From positions 1 through 64,000 of the forward strand of contig CANQUJ010000001.1 of assembly GCA_947627005.1 (NCBI GenBank): a DNA stretch of 64,000 nt, in the 5' to 3' direction. The DNA is from an uncultured Clostridia bacterium (GTDB taxonomy: Bacteria; Bacillota; Clostridia; Oscillospirales; Ruminococcaceae). Positions 16,308 to 26,800 of the stretch are shown in pieces; within the stretch, counting starts at the first letter, position 1; each line of letters begins with the position of its first letter. A model generated the notes under the pieces. That model ran no database searches. It saw nothing but the letters and a program-made list of their open reading frames with translations, and had not been told where the DNA came from. Position numbers and translations under genes: made by a program.

Positions 16308-18179
16308 TTACATATTCTTTTTAACAAGCGCCATCGCCGATATCGGCGGAACGACCACGCCCTCGCAGAAGGTCGCAAGGGGGTCGGTCGAAGCCTTTAC
16401 GTCGCTGACGTGAAGATTCCATTCGCCCTCGGGAAGAATGAACATCTTTGCGCGGGGGACGGGGTTTATCAGAATCAAAAGCTCTTCGCTTCCGCTAAGC
16501 TTTATCGCGACGGTGCCGTCCGGCGAATTTAAAACCTCGCTCGCGTGCTCGATATCCCAAAAGCTTCTTAGCCGAAGGATAGGGTGGGCCTTTCTGAACG
16601 CTATAAGCCCCGCGAAATAGTCGGATTCGCGGCGGTTGGGGTCGAGCATATACCACTTAAGGCCGTTTACGTCGTCCGGCGAACAGTAGCTGTTGTGGTC
16701 GAATTTGCCGTCGCCGAGGGATTTGGAGCGCATAAATTCCTGACCCGCGTGGATAAATGGTATCCCCTGCGCCAAAAGAACAAGCGCCCCGGCAAGGCGA
16801 GCCATCTTTTTGCGGTCTTCCTCGTGGCAGCAGCCGACCGAAAGGGTGAGCTTGTCCCAAAGAGTCAGATTGTCGTGGACTTCGCAGTAGTTGATTATCT
16901 GGCAGGGCGAGCCCGCCCAGCCCGCCGAGCCGAGCAGCCCGGTTATTATCGACTGGCGGAAGTGGAAGTTTCCGCTTATATAGCCGAGGTCTTCGTCCCT
17001 AAAGGTGTCGCCTTTAATCGCGTCGCGGTAATTGTCGTTAAAATAGGCGTACTGCGGGGTGTATCTCGCGTTTTGCTTAAACGCCGCCTTTTCGTATTCA
17101 AGGGCGCTCGCGCCGCCCGTCCAGCCCTCGCCGTATACGAGCGCCGAGGGGTTTATCTCATGCAGACGCTTTTCGATGAGGTTTAAGGTGTCTATATCAA
17201 TAAGCGCCATAAGGTCGAATCTGAATCCGTCGATCTTATATTCTCTTGCCCACCAAAGAACAGAGTCGATTATATATTTTCTGACCTGCTCGCGCTCCGA
17301 GGCGAGCTCGTTTCCGCAGCCCGAGCCGTTTGAAAAGCTTCCGTCCTGCCAACGGCGGTAGTAGTATCCGGGGTAGGTAAGGTTAAGGCAGGAGTCTTCG
17401 GTTCGGTAGGTGTGGTTGTATACAACGTCCATTACAACGCCGATTCCGGCCTCGTGAAGGGATTTTACGAGCTTTTTAAGCTCTTTGACCCTAAGCGCCG
17501 GGTCGGAAGGGTCGGCGGAATAAGAGCCCTCGGGAACGTTGTAGTTAGAGGGGTTGTAGCCCCAGTTATATGACCGCTTGGGGTTCAGCTCGTCGACTCC
17601 TTCAAAGTCGAACACCGGCATAAGCTGAACGTGGGTTATCCCCAGCTTTTTAAGATGCCCGAGGCAGGTCGGCTCGCCGGAGGGCAGGCGGCTTTCGGTC
17701 TCGCAAAAGGCGGTGAATTTCCCCCTCTCCCATGCCGGGATCTTTCCGGTCGGGTCGGAGGAAAAATCCCGCACCGAGAGCTCGTATATGACCGCGTCGG
17801 CGGGGCTTTTAAGCTTGACGTAGCTCTCGTTTTCCCAGCCGTCCGGGTCGGTCTTTTTAAAGTCGATTATACAACCGCGCTTGCCGTTCGCCCCGACGGC
17901 TTTCGCGTATACGTCTACCGCCTCGGCGGTGTTGCCGCCGTATGTAAACGCGTAGGTATAATAGAGCCCCTCGAGCCTTTTGGGGTATTCGTAGCTCCAG
18001 ACTCCGTCCTGGCCGAGGGCCATCGGGATAACGTCGCAGGGGGCGTCTTCTTGGTTGCCGTAGAGCATAAGCTTTGCTTCTTCGGCCTTGGGGGCGTATA
18101 CCGCGAAAGAGGTAGAATTCTCTTTGAGTTCGGCCCCGAGGGGGCGGGCGCTTTTTTCTTCGATATCGTTAAAATGCAT
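16308..18179 (-). CDS. pulA: Type I pullulanase
   Basis: 623 residues without a signal peptide; debranching enzyme that cleaves alpha-1,6 links of glycogen, limit dextrin or imported maltodextrin. An N-terminal CBM48-like domain (about 10-110) is followed by the GH13_14 catalytic barrel with the pullulanase signature YNWGYNP. Conserved regions are VVMDVVYNHTY, DGFRFDLMAL (nucleophile Asp), LVYGEGW (acid Glu) and EVHDNLTLWDKL. The C-terminal beta domain ends with the protein. AAAGGAA lies 9 nt before the ATG. First gene of the pulA-pepV operon. Confidence 0.94.
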   Translation of the reverse strand: MHFNDIEEKSARPLGAELKENSTSFAVYAPKAEEAKLMLYGNQEDAPCDVIPMALGQDGVWSYEYPKRLEGLYYTYAFTYGGNTAEAVDVYAKAVGANGKRGCIIDFKKTDPDGWENESYVKLKSPADAVIYELSVRDFSSDPTGKIPAWERGKFTAFCETESRLPSGEPTCLGHLKKLGITHVQLMPVFDFEGVDELNPKRSYNWGYNPSNYNVPEGSYSADPSDPALRVKELKKLVKSLHEAGIGVVMDVVYNHTYRTEDSCLNLTYPGYYYRRWQDGSFSNGSGCGNELASEREQVRKYIIDSVLWWAREYKIDGFRFDLMALIDIDTLNLIEKRLHEINPSALVYGEGWTGGASALEYEKAAFKQNARYTPQYAYFNDNYRDAIKGDTFRDEDLGYISGNFHFRQSIITGLLGSAGWAGSPCQIINYCEVHDNLTLWDKLTLSVGCCHEEDRKKMARLAGALVLLAQGIPFIHAGQEFMRSKSLGDGKFDHNSYCSPDDVNGLKWYMLDPNRRESDYFAGLIAFRKAHPILRLRSFWDIEHASEVLNSPDGTVAIKLSGSEELLILINPVPRAKMFILPEGEWNLHVSDVKASTDPLATFCEGVVVPPISAMALVKKNM

Positions 18180-18216
18180 CTTATCCGTTCCTTTTGAAAA
18201 AATTCTCTACCGTAGT

Positions 18217-18245
18217 ATTATATTCCGTTTTGCCGCCGATTTCAA
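18217..18245 (-). promoter_or_regulatory. pulA promoter
   Basis: Minus-strand TTGAAA (18245-18240), 17 bp, TATAAT (18222-18217). Confidence 0.75.
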
Positions 18246-18275
18246 TAGCAAATTTCCCGGTTTTTCAATAAGCTG

Positions 18276-18304
18276 TTGATTTTGGGCGAAAGGTCTGTTA
18301 TAAT
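18276..18304 (+). promoter_or_regulatory. Promoter of the CE2-like esterase gene
   Basis: TTGATT (18276-18281), 17 bp, TATAAT (18299-18304). The ORF-track start coincides with this -35, so translation must begin later, at 18327. Confidence 0.8.
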
Positions 18305-18326
18305 TCATAAAAAGGAGGTTTTTGTT

Positions 18327-19367
18327 ATGGCGGAATTTGTTGTAAAAGCAAACGACCCGAGGCTGAGCTATACCGGAAGGATAGAGATAGCCCCCGAAGG
18401 GGCGACTTTTTGCTGGTGCGGCTCGAAGATATATTTCGGATTTAAGGGGACTAAGGTCTCGATCAAGGGGAAGAACCTTAACTTTGGACCGGAGAGCTTT
18501 ATCGGCGCGGTAGTCGACGGAAAAGAGCTTTGCTTTAAGCTCGGCGGAAGCTGCGACTTCGACATCGTTTTGGCCGAAGACCTTAAAGAGGGCGAGCACG
18601 AGGTTACCGTATACAAGCGAATGGAGGGGCACTATTTCACAATTTCGGAGATAGTCGCCGACGGCGAGCTTTTGCCCCCGAAAGAAAAGCCGAAGAAGAG
18701 GATAGAGGTATACGGGGATTCGGTTTCGGCGGGGTCGGTGGTCGACGCGATAGATTATATCGCCAAGCCCGACCCGGAGGACCACAACGGAAGATTCGAC
18801 AACGCGCTCCACGCATACCCGCAGCTTGTGGCGAAGATGCTTCCGGCAGAGGTATACGACACCTCGCAGGGGGGAATAGCAATCTTTGACGGCACCGGCT
18901 ATTTTGAAATGCCGAACACAAGAGGGGTGGAATCATGCTTCGATAAGCTTAGATACAGCAGCTATCACCCGACCTCGGACTGGGATTTCGGCTTTGTTCC
19001 CCACGTTGTTATTATGGCGATAGGCCAGAACGACGCCTATCCCGACCCGGACGTTTTAAAAAACGAAGACGGCTACGAAAGATGGGTGAATAAATATATC
19101 GAGATCATAAACGCGATAAGGTCGCACGCCCCGAAGTCGGCGGTTGTTTTGGCGCTGACTGTTTTGATGCACGACCCGGCTTGGGACGACGCCCTTGAAG
19201 ACATCAAAAACCGCCTCGGAGGAGAGGGCGGAAGGGCGTATCACTTTATGTATTCCCGCTGCGGAAAGGCCACCCCCGGTCACCCGAGATATCCCGAGCA
19301 GATAGAGATGGCCGAAGAGATGACCGCGTTTTTAAGAACCCTTCCCGAAGAGATCTGGGAGGATTGA
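18327..19367 (+). CDS. CE2-like SGNH carbohydrate esterase
   Basis: 346 residues. An N-terminal jelly-roll-like domain (about 1-125: RLSYTGRIEIAPEGATFCWCGSKIYFGFKGTKVSIKG is in the style of CE2 lectin-like halves) precedes an SGNH hydrolase with EVYGDSVSAGS (nucleophile Ser), MAIGQNDAY, and a C-terminal GHPRYPEQ His. CE2 enzymes remove acetyl groups from plant polysaccharides, but this one lacks a signal peptide and would act inside the cell, perhaps on imported oligosaccharides. Start: ATG with AGGAGG 8 nt upstream. Divergent from pulA, which suggests a shared carbohydrate context. Confidence 0.82.
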   Translation: MAEFVVKANDPRLSYTGRIEIAPEGATFCWCGSKIYFGFKGTKVSIKGKNLNFGPESFIGAVVDGKELCFKLGGSCDFDIVLAEDLKEGEHEVTVYKRMEGHYFTISEIVADGELLPPKEKPKKRIEVYGDSVSAGSVVDAIDYIAKPDPEDHNGRFDNALHAYPQLVAKMLPAEVYDTSQGGIAIFDGTGYFEMPNTRGVESCFDKLRYSSYHPTSDWDFGFVPHVVIMAIGQNDAYPDPDVLKNEDGYERWVNKYIEIINAIRSHAPKSAVVLALTVLMHDPAWDDALEDIKNRLGGEGGRAYHFMYSRCGKATPGHPRYPEQIEMAEEMTAFLRTLPEEIWED

Positions 19368-19398
19368 AAACTGTAACCGATTTTTAATCTTTTTCCCC

Positions 19399-19427
19399 TT
19401 TTCAAAGCGGCGAAAATTTGTTATAAT
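19399..19427 (+). promoter_or_regulatory. Probable promoter of the DacF-type gene
   Basis: TATAAT (19422-19427) with a weak -35 TTTTCA 17 bp upstream. Confidence 0.5.
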
Positions 19428-19475
19428 CAAAGAATATCAAGCGAAAAAAGTCGGAATTGAAAGCGAGGTCGTTTT

Positions 19476-20843
19476 ATGCGCGGCATTAAAAGAATAATCT
19501 CCGCGGCGGTCGCCGTCGCGCTGATTTTTGCGACTACAATAAACGTCTTCGCGGCGGTAAGCTTTACCCCCGATTTCGACGTTTATTCAGAGGCGGCTTT
19601 GCTTATAAATCTCGACACCGGCGACGTTATGTATCAAAAAAACGCCGACGAAAGGCTTACCCCGGCTTCGCTGACAAAGATCATGACCGCGGTTTTGGTT
19701 CTTGAACACTTTCAGGGCGATATCTCGGCCCTGTCGACCACCCGGGTCTCGGGCGGATACGAATGTTACGACGAGCTTTATATGACCGGCGCCTCTACGG
19801 CGGATATCCAGCCGTATGAAGAAGTCTCTTATAAAGACCTTTTATACGCGCTTATACTCCGCTCGGCCTGCGAGGCGGCGAATATAATCGCGGTGAACAT
19901 AGGCGGAAGCCTTTCCGGCTTCGCCGAGATGATGAACCTTAAGGCAAAGCAGCTCGGGATGAACGACACCCACTTTACCAACGCCCACGGCCTGTTTTTT
20001 GAAGACCACTACACCACCGCGAACGACCTTGCGATTTTGACCCGCTACGCGATGAGCCTGCCGCTGTTTACAGAGATCGCATGTTCGGCGACTTATACGA
20101 TGAGCGAAACCTCGTATCACGAGGAGCGCACCATAAGCCACACCAACTTGATGATGCTTAAGGGCAGCGAATACTACTATGAATACGCAAAGGGGATAAA
20201 GACCGGAACGCTTGACGAGGCCGGAAGATGCCTTATCTCTACCGCATATAAAGACGGTTACAGCTATCTTTTGATAACTCTCGGCGCGCCGCAGCAGAAT
20301 GAAAACGGCGAAAACGTGATGTATAACATGATCGACCACAAAAACATATACGAGTGGGCGTTCGATTCTTTTGAATACACTACGGTTATAAGCGGGACAG
20401 AAGAGATTGCCGAGGTGCCGGTGGAATACGGCGACGGAGTGGACTATGTTATAGTCCGCCCGAACGCGGAATATTCGAGGATTTGGAGCAAAAGGATACC
20501 CACCGATTCGGTTTATCGCGACATTAAGCTTAGCGAAAACGTCATCGCGCCGGTAAAAAAAGGCGACGTTTTGGGGGTGATGGAGCTTCAATACGGAGGG
20601 GAGACCCTTGCGACGATAGAGCTTGTCGCGACCGCGGACGTCGCGAGATCCGTCCAGAAAGAGACTATCGCCAAAGCGCAGAGCTTTATCGGCTCGAAGG
20701 AATTTTTCAACGCCGCAAAGTATTCCCTCGCATTTTTTCTCATATACACGATACTGATAATAATTTTAAAGATAGTCGTCGCAAGGAGCAACAAAAAGCG
20801 CTCGAAGATGTACGGCGCCCCGAAAAATATGAGAAGAAAATAG
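19476..20843 (+). CDS. D-alanyl-D-alanine carboxypeptidase, DacF/PBP5 type
   Basis: 455 residues; low-molecular-mass penicillin-binding protein that trims the terminal D-Ala of peptidoglycan stem peptides. Signal peptide (1-26), SxxK motif SLTK near 65, and GIKTGTLDEAG with the KTG triad near 250. The SxN position reads SAC (LRSACEAANIIA), so the usual Asn is Cys. A C-terminal PBP5_C-like beta domain is followed by a membrane helix (about 413-435) and a basic tail, the reverse of the usual amphipathic anchor. It has its own promoter and a bidirectional terminator after it. Confidence 0.9.
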   Translation: MRGIKRIISAAVAVALIFATTINVFAAVSFTPDFDVYSEAALLINLDTGDVMYQKNADERLTPASLTKIMTAVLVLEHFQGDISALSTTRVSGGYECYDELYMTGASTADIQPYEEVSYKDLLYALILRSACEAANIIAVNIGGSLSGFAEMMNLKAKQLGMNDTHFTNAHGLFFEDHYTTANDLAILTRYAMSLPLFTEIACSATYTMSETSYHEERTISHTNLMMLKGSEYYYEYAKGIKTGTLDEAGRCLISTAYKDGYSYLLITLGAPQQNENGENVMYNMIDHKNIYEWAFDSFEYTTVISGTEEIAEVPVEYGDGVDYVIVRPNAEYSRIWSKRIPTDSVYRDIKLSENVIAPVKKGDVLGVMELQYGGETLATIELVATADVARSVQKETIAKAQSFIGSKEFFNAAKYSLAFFLIYTILIIILKIVVARSNKKRSKMYGAPKNMRRK

Positions 20844-20849
20844 ACAAAA

Positions 20850-20890
20850 AACTAAAGGGCGGGCTTCGCTAAGAGGTCCGCCCTTTTTCT
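20850..20890. terminator. Bidirectional terminator
   Basis: AAAGGGCGG (20854-20862) pairs with CCGCCCTTT (20878-20886), followed by more T; it ends the carboxypeptidase gene and overlaps the 3' end of the opposing glucan synthase gene. Confidence 0.85.
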
Positions 20891-23800
20891 TTAAGTCTTG
20901 CCTTTATCGGCGCGGAGGGGCTTAAAGTCGTCATTCCGCTTTCGGTCTTTGCGCCGCAAAGGTCTTCGCGAAGGGCTTTAAGATACCACGCCGCCGAGCC
21001 GGTGTATATCGACCATCCGCCCCGGCCGAGGCAGTTTTTGTTTGAATAGACGTCGCCGCAAAGATAGTAGGGCTCGGTCTTGTATTTTAAATATCCGCCG
21101 TCTTTAGAGCGGTTTATCGGGTTGAGCGCCGCAAGGATCCCCTCGCCCTCGTTTATAAGCCCCGCCTTGATGCAAGCCGAGCCGAGCCACACCGCGCCGT
21201 GGGTGTATTGCCCGCCGTTTTCTCTTATCCCCTCGGGGTAGTTTCTTATATACCCCGGGTTCGGCTCGGAATCGTCGGAAAAGGGCGGAGCGAACAGCTT
21301 TATCACCCCGCGCTTAAGGTCGGCGAGGGCTTCGCAGGCGGATTCGAGGGCCTGTTTCGTAAAGCCGTCTTCGCCGAGGCCGGCAAATTCGGCGAAGGAC
21401 TGCGAAATCGAGTCGATCTTACATTCCTTCGATTTTATCGACCCCAGCTTCGAGCCGTCGTCGAAATACCCCCTAAGATACCACTTAGGGTCGCGGCCGA
21501 AGCTTTCGACCGACTCTTTTAGCGCCGCCGCATATTCTTTCAGCGAGGCGGAATATTCGCGGTCGCCGCGCGATTCGGCGAGCTTTGAAAACCTATTTAA
21601 AACGATGATATAAAATTCAGTCAGCCAGACGGATTCGCCCTCGCCGTTTTTCCCGACGTTTCCGAAGCCGTCGTTCCAGTCGCCCGAGCCTATGAGCATA
21701 AGCCCGTGGGCGCCGGTCTTTCCGGCCCGAAAGTCTATCGCCCGGCGGCAGTGTTGATAAACCGCTTCGCGGCGGGCGGTTCTGAATACCTCGCCGTAGC
21801 GCTCGGTTTGACTGTCCGAAAGCTCGAGGCCGTCGCAATAGGCGGTTTCAAGCGAGAGCAGCCCGAAATCGCCGGTCTTTTCGACATATTCGCAGGCCGC
21901 GAACGGAAGCCAAAGCGCGTCGTCGGAGATTTTGGTTCTTATTCCCCGCGTTTTGCGCCCCGGCATTATATGCCACCAGTGCAAAACGTCGCCCTTAAAG
22001 AATTGCGCGCAGCAGCAGCGGAGTATCTGCGTTTTAAGGGCGGAGGGGTTTTCGTCGACTATTCCGAGGGCGTCCTGAAGCTGGTCTCTGAATCCGTAGG
22101 CGCCGGAGCACTGGTAAAACCCGGTCCTCGCGTAGATCCTTGCGTGAAGCGCCTGATACCGCAGCCAAACGTTCATCATAAGGTCGGTCGGGCGGTCGTC
22201 GGTTACGATCTCGAGCTTATTCTCGCGGGCGTCGGTCTGTTTGACGAAAAGCCCCGGCATGGCCTCGGCGGCTTTTTCGGAGAGGCCGTATGAGATATAA
22301 AAGCAGACCCTTTTTCTTCCGGCAGACCTAACAGAGACTATCCCCGCCAAGGTTTCGGAGGGCTCGATTTTATCGCTCTTTTCGCCGGATAAAAACGCCT
22401 CGCGGTTTGTCGAGACAGAGCAGGGCTCGGAGCAGGAGATAAACATAAACCCCGCCGTCTCGGAGGCGTAGGAGGCCAGCAAAAGGCCGTTTTCGCGCTT
22501 TTTTGGGATTATCGCCGCGCAAGAGCGCCTGTCGGGGCCCATACATGGCTCGGTATAGAGCGAAAGCGTTCCCTCGGCCTTTGAAATCAGCTCGACGGTT
22601 ATTCTTTTGCAAAGCCCCTTTTCCGAGACTTCCACCGCGGTTTTGGCCTCGTAACCGTCGCCCTTTGAAAAATATTCCGCCTTATAGGGCGAAAAGACCG
22701 CCGCAGCGCCCCTTATAACGTCGTAAAGCTTGCCGCCCATCTCAAGTATAAGCCTTTCGCCGAGGTTGTCCCGCGCGGGGTCGTTGTCCCAGGGGGTAAG
22801 GCGGTTTTCCTGCGAATTAAAAGCGTAGGTGAACCCGAGCGACCCTTCGGAGACGAGAGTTCCGAAAACGCGGTTTGAAAGGATATGGCACCAGGGGAGC
22901 GGCGGCTTTTCGTTTATGACGTAGCTTTCGCCGAAAAACCCGCCGCAGGCGACCGGGTAATCCGTTTTCTGCAAAATCGGAGAAGAGGGGAGTATCTCTC
23001 TGAATTTTTTGGGCTTTATCTCGCTTTGAGGCGGGATTATTTCGCCCTCGCAGATTCGGCAGGTCGAAGTGCAGACGAGCTCGAACAGCCCCTCGCGCGA
23101 TCTCGAAAGGTCTAAGGGCAGGATCCCGCCGCTTGAATAGACCGAGCCTTCAAGCCCGGCCTCTCTTGCCGCCGAGATCAGCGCGGAATAGTGTTCGCGC
23201 TCGTAGCGGCCCTTGTCGTCGAACGCGAAGACGAGCTGAAAATCCACCCCGCAAAGCCGCAAAAGCTTATAAGCCCCAAGATATGCCGAAAGCTTCTGCG
23301 AGTCGTTGTTTCCGTTAAGGGCGACCGAAACGAGCGGAAGCTCGGTGGAAATCGAGAGCTCCCAAAGGGCGCTTAGCGGAAGCCGGTTGCTTTCTATCGC
23401 CCTTTTTCGGCGCTCCGGCATTTTTGTTTCAAAGAGTATATCCGGCAAAAGCGACGAGGCCACCCGCCCGGCGGCGGTGTCGAGCCGTGGGGATCGGCAG
23501 AGCTTCGGCTTTTTTCGCCTTATCTCCGAAACGCGGTTTATAAGTTCGTCGTAAGAGTCGGCGCAGAGGATAAACATCGTAAGCTCGGCCTCGGATTTAG
23601 GCGGCAGGGTTATCTGCGCGGAAATAAAGATACAAGGGTCGGGCTCGGAAATAAGGCTCGGGGGAATATCCGCGAAGCCGGTTTTAAGGCCGTATAGGCC
23701 GGCAGGGCGGCTTAAAACCTCGCCCCTGTCGAAGCTTACGGTCTGTTTTATATCTTCGATAAACCCTACGCCGATATAGATTTTTTTATCTTCGCCGACC

Positions 23801-26800
23801 CTCGAGGCGACGGCTATATCCCAGCGCGGGTCGCGCTCGAATCTTAAAAACAGCTTTGAAAAGGCGGGGTGCGCCCTTTCGGCGGCGTCGTTTTGCAACG
23901 AGGGCTCGATATAGCTTATTATCGAGGAGGGAAGAGGGGAGGCGGTCTCGTTTTTAAGGGCGAAGGTCCTAAGCTCGCAGGGGTATTCGGAGTGAAGGCT
24001 TATTTTCATCCCGGAAGAGAGCTTTTTCGTGCAGCGGTAATATGCCGCAAAATCCTCTCCGAACTCTGCGGTAAGGTCGTCGGCGCCCTCGGGCGGAAGC
24101 CCGAACATAAGCGCCTCGCCGCCGTCGCTTATAAAACAGCGGACGCCCTTGGGGCGAAAGATCGGGTCGCGGGTTTTAAGATATACGTTTTTCGAGCGAT
24201 AAAGCGCCGCGCAGCAGCCGTTGTCGGCGGCGGCAAGGGTAAGCTCGCCGTTGCACAAAAGCTTTACCCGAGGGGAGATAAGGTCGAAGGTATCGAAGCT
24301 TTCGGTCTCGATACGGCGGGGCTCCGGCTCGGAGATCTTCGGGCGGATGAGGTTGTTTTCAAACACCGCAGTTCCGAGGTGGAACCGCTCGTCCAAAAGT
24401 TCGAGCGCGCCCTTTGCCCGCAGATCGCGCATAAACCGCCTTTGCATGATTCCGTTAGAAAGAATGTTGTCGCATGAGACTATGCTCATTCCGACGTGGT
24501 GGGCCATATAGCTTCGCACAGGCTGCGGCTTTTCGGAATCGGGCGCGGTAAAATCGAGGGCTTCGTATAGCCCGAAGCTGCCGTACATGCCGTAATCTTT
24601 GAGCTTTCTAAGGTTTTCGACCCCTTCGCCGCCCGAATAGCAGAGCGAGATAAAGGTAGAATACGGCGAAACGACGTAGTCCCGCTCGAGCCCGCGCCTT
24701 ATCCCGGTGTTCGGAACTCCGTGCGCCATATAGCGATAGTTAAGGGCGCTGTCGAAGCTGTAAAAGCCGCTCTCGGATATCCCGTAGGGGCGGTTGAGGC
24801 TTTTCGCGTAGCGCTGCTGAACGCCGAGGGCGTATTTTAGGCTTTCGGCAAAAAGCGAGCCCTCGGGGCTTTTTAAGAATATCTCCGGCATGAAATATTC
24901 AAACATCGTGCCGGAATACGAGGCCGCGCCGCCGAAAAAGCCGGAGCTTAGCATCGCGCGGGAGAGCCTTTGCCAGTGGCTTTTGGGGACCTGCCGCGAG
25001 GCGATCGCCCAAAACGAGGTCAGCCGCGCCTCGCTCATAAGGCAGTCGTAGCAGGCCCTGCCGCGCTCGCCGGTCTCGGGGTCTATCCCGATCGCCATAA
25101 GCCCGCGAACCGGGTCGTAGAACGCCGAGAGGTCGGTCGAGTCGATAAGGCTTTCAAGCCTTTTTATCAAAGAAGTTACCCTTTGGGCCGGCTCGAACTC
25201 TTTAAGCCCCTCTTTAAGCGCGACGAGGCAGCAGACGAAATTTCCGCTGTCGACGCTTGAGACGAACGGCCTCGGGCAGATTTTAAGCGTTTCGGTGTCA
25301 TACCAGTTATACAGGTTGCCTTTGTATTTTTCGAGCCGCTCGACCGTCGCGACGGTTCTTTCTATCCGCTCGACCGCGGCGGCGCGGCTTATAAGTTTGC
25401 GGTCGCAGGCGGCGAGGACCGAAAGAAGATACAGCCCGATGTTTGTCGGCGAGGTTCGGCGGGCGGTTCGGTATACCGGCGCGAGCTGGATATTGTCGGG
25501 CGGAAGATAGTTGTCCGGCCGGCCGACCGCGCTTTCAAAGAACCCCCACATATCCGCAGTCTGTTTTATAAGCTCGCGGCTGTCGCGATATTTAAGCCTC
25601 GGTTCCAAAGACTCCGACTTTTCGCAGTCGAAGACCAAAACCGCCGGGGCGACAGAAAAAATCGCGCCCCAAAGCCTTATGAAATAATCGGGAGAGAACA
25701 AAAGCGAAAGGCTTAAAAGCTCGGGGAGGATATAAAACCCGAGCGGGCTTTGCTCGGCTTTGTCCGAGGCTTCGGAGGTCGTCCAGTCGAGAAGCCGCCT
25801 TTTGGTAATAAGCCTTATAAGAGCGGCCGCAATCGCGCGGGAGGAGACCACCGCGAGAGTCGGGAGAGTTATAACGCTGTATAGGATATATCTTAAATTC
25901 TGCGAGGCAGAGCTTATCAGCCCGGAATAAAACCGTCTGCCGAGGGCGCGGTCGTTGAGCGCCGAAAAGGCGGTCGAAAGGATCGGCGGAAGAAGCCACA
26001 TCAGCAAAGCCGAGGCGGCGACTATCGCCGAAGAGGCCGAGGCAAAGAGAAAACTTATAAAAAAGCAGAGAAAAACCGAAATCGGCGCGGCGGCGCGGCG
26101 AAGATTGTCCAAAAGCTTCAATTTTGAAAGGATACCGTATTTTTTCGAGAAAATTTCGGGGATATTCTGAAAGTCGCCGCGGATCCAGCGGTCGAGGCGG
26201 CGATAATAGCTCTGCGGGCTTGAGGGAAACCCCTCGGTAAAACAGATATCTCCGGCGTAGGCGGTCTTCATAAGCTCGCCCTCTAAAATGTCATGAGAGA
26301 GTATCCTTTCGCTGTTAAGACGGGGCGCGGTCTCTTTAAGCGCGCGGACGTTTATAAGCCCCTTCCCGCAGAAAGTCCCCGAGCCGAAAACGTCCATATA
26401 AAGGTTAGAGGCTTCTTCGTCGTAGCTCGATTTCGAGCCTATTCCGCCGAGGCTTTTTGAAAATTCCGAGCGCAGAGAATCTTTAAGCCGTGTAACTATT
26501 CTCGGCGCGACTATTCCGAAGCCCCTTACTACCCGGCCGTCTTTTATAACCGCTCTGTTCGCGGGGTGAAGGGCTATCGCCAAAAGCTCGCTTACCGAAT
26601 CCATAAGCGGAAGGGTGTCGCTGTCGACGGCGCAGAAATATTCCGTTCCGACTATCGACCCGAACGCGCCGAGAGTCGCGTAAAAATCGCCCTCGCCGCA
26701 CAGGGTGTATTCCGCAAGGTCTAAAAGCGCGCCCCGCTTTCTAAGCCTTCCCATATACTCCTGCTGGGTCTCGGAAAAGCTTCTTTTTCTTACGAAGCAG

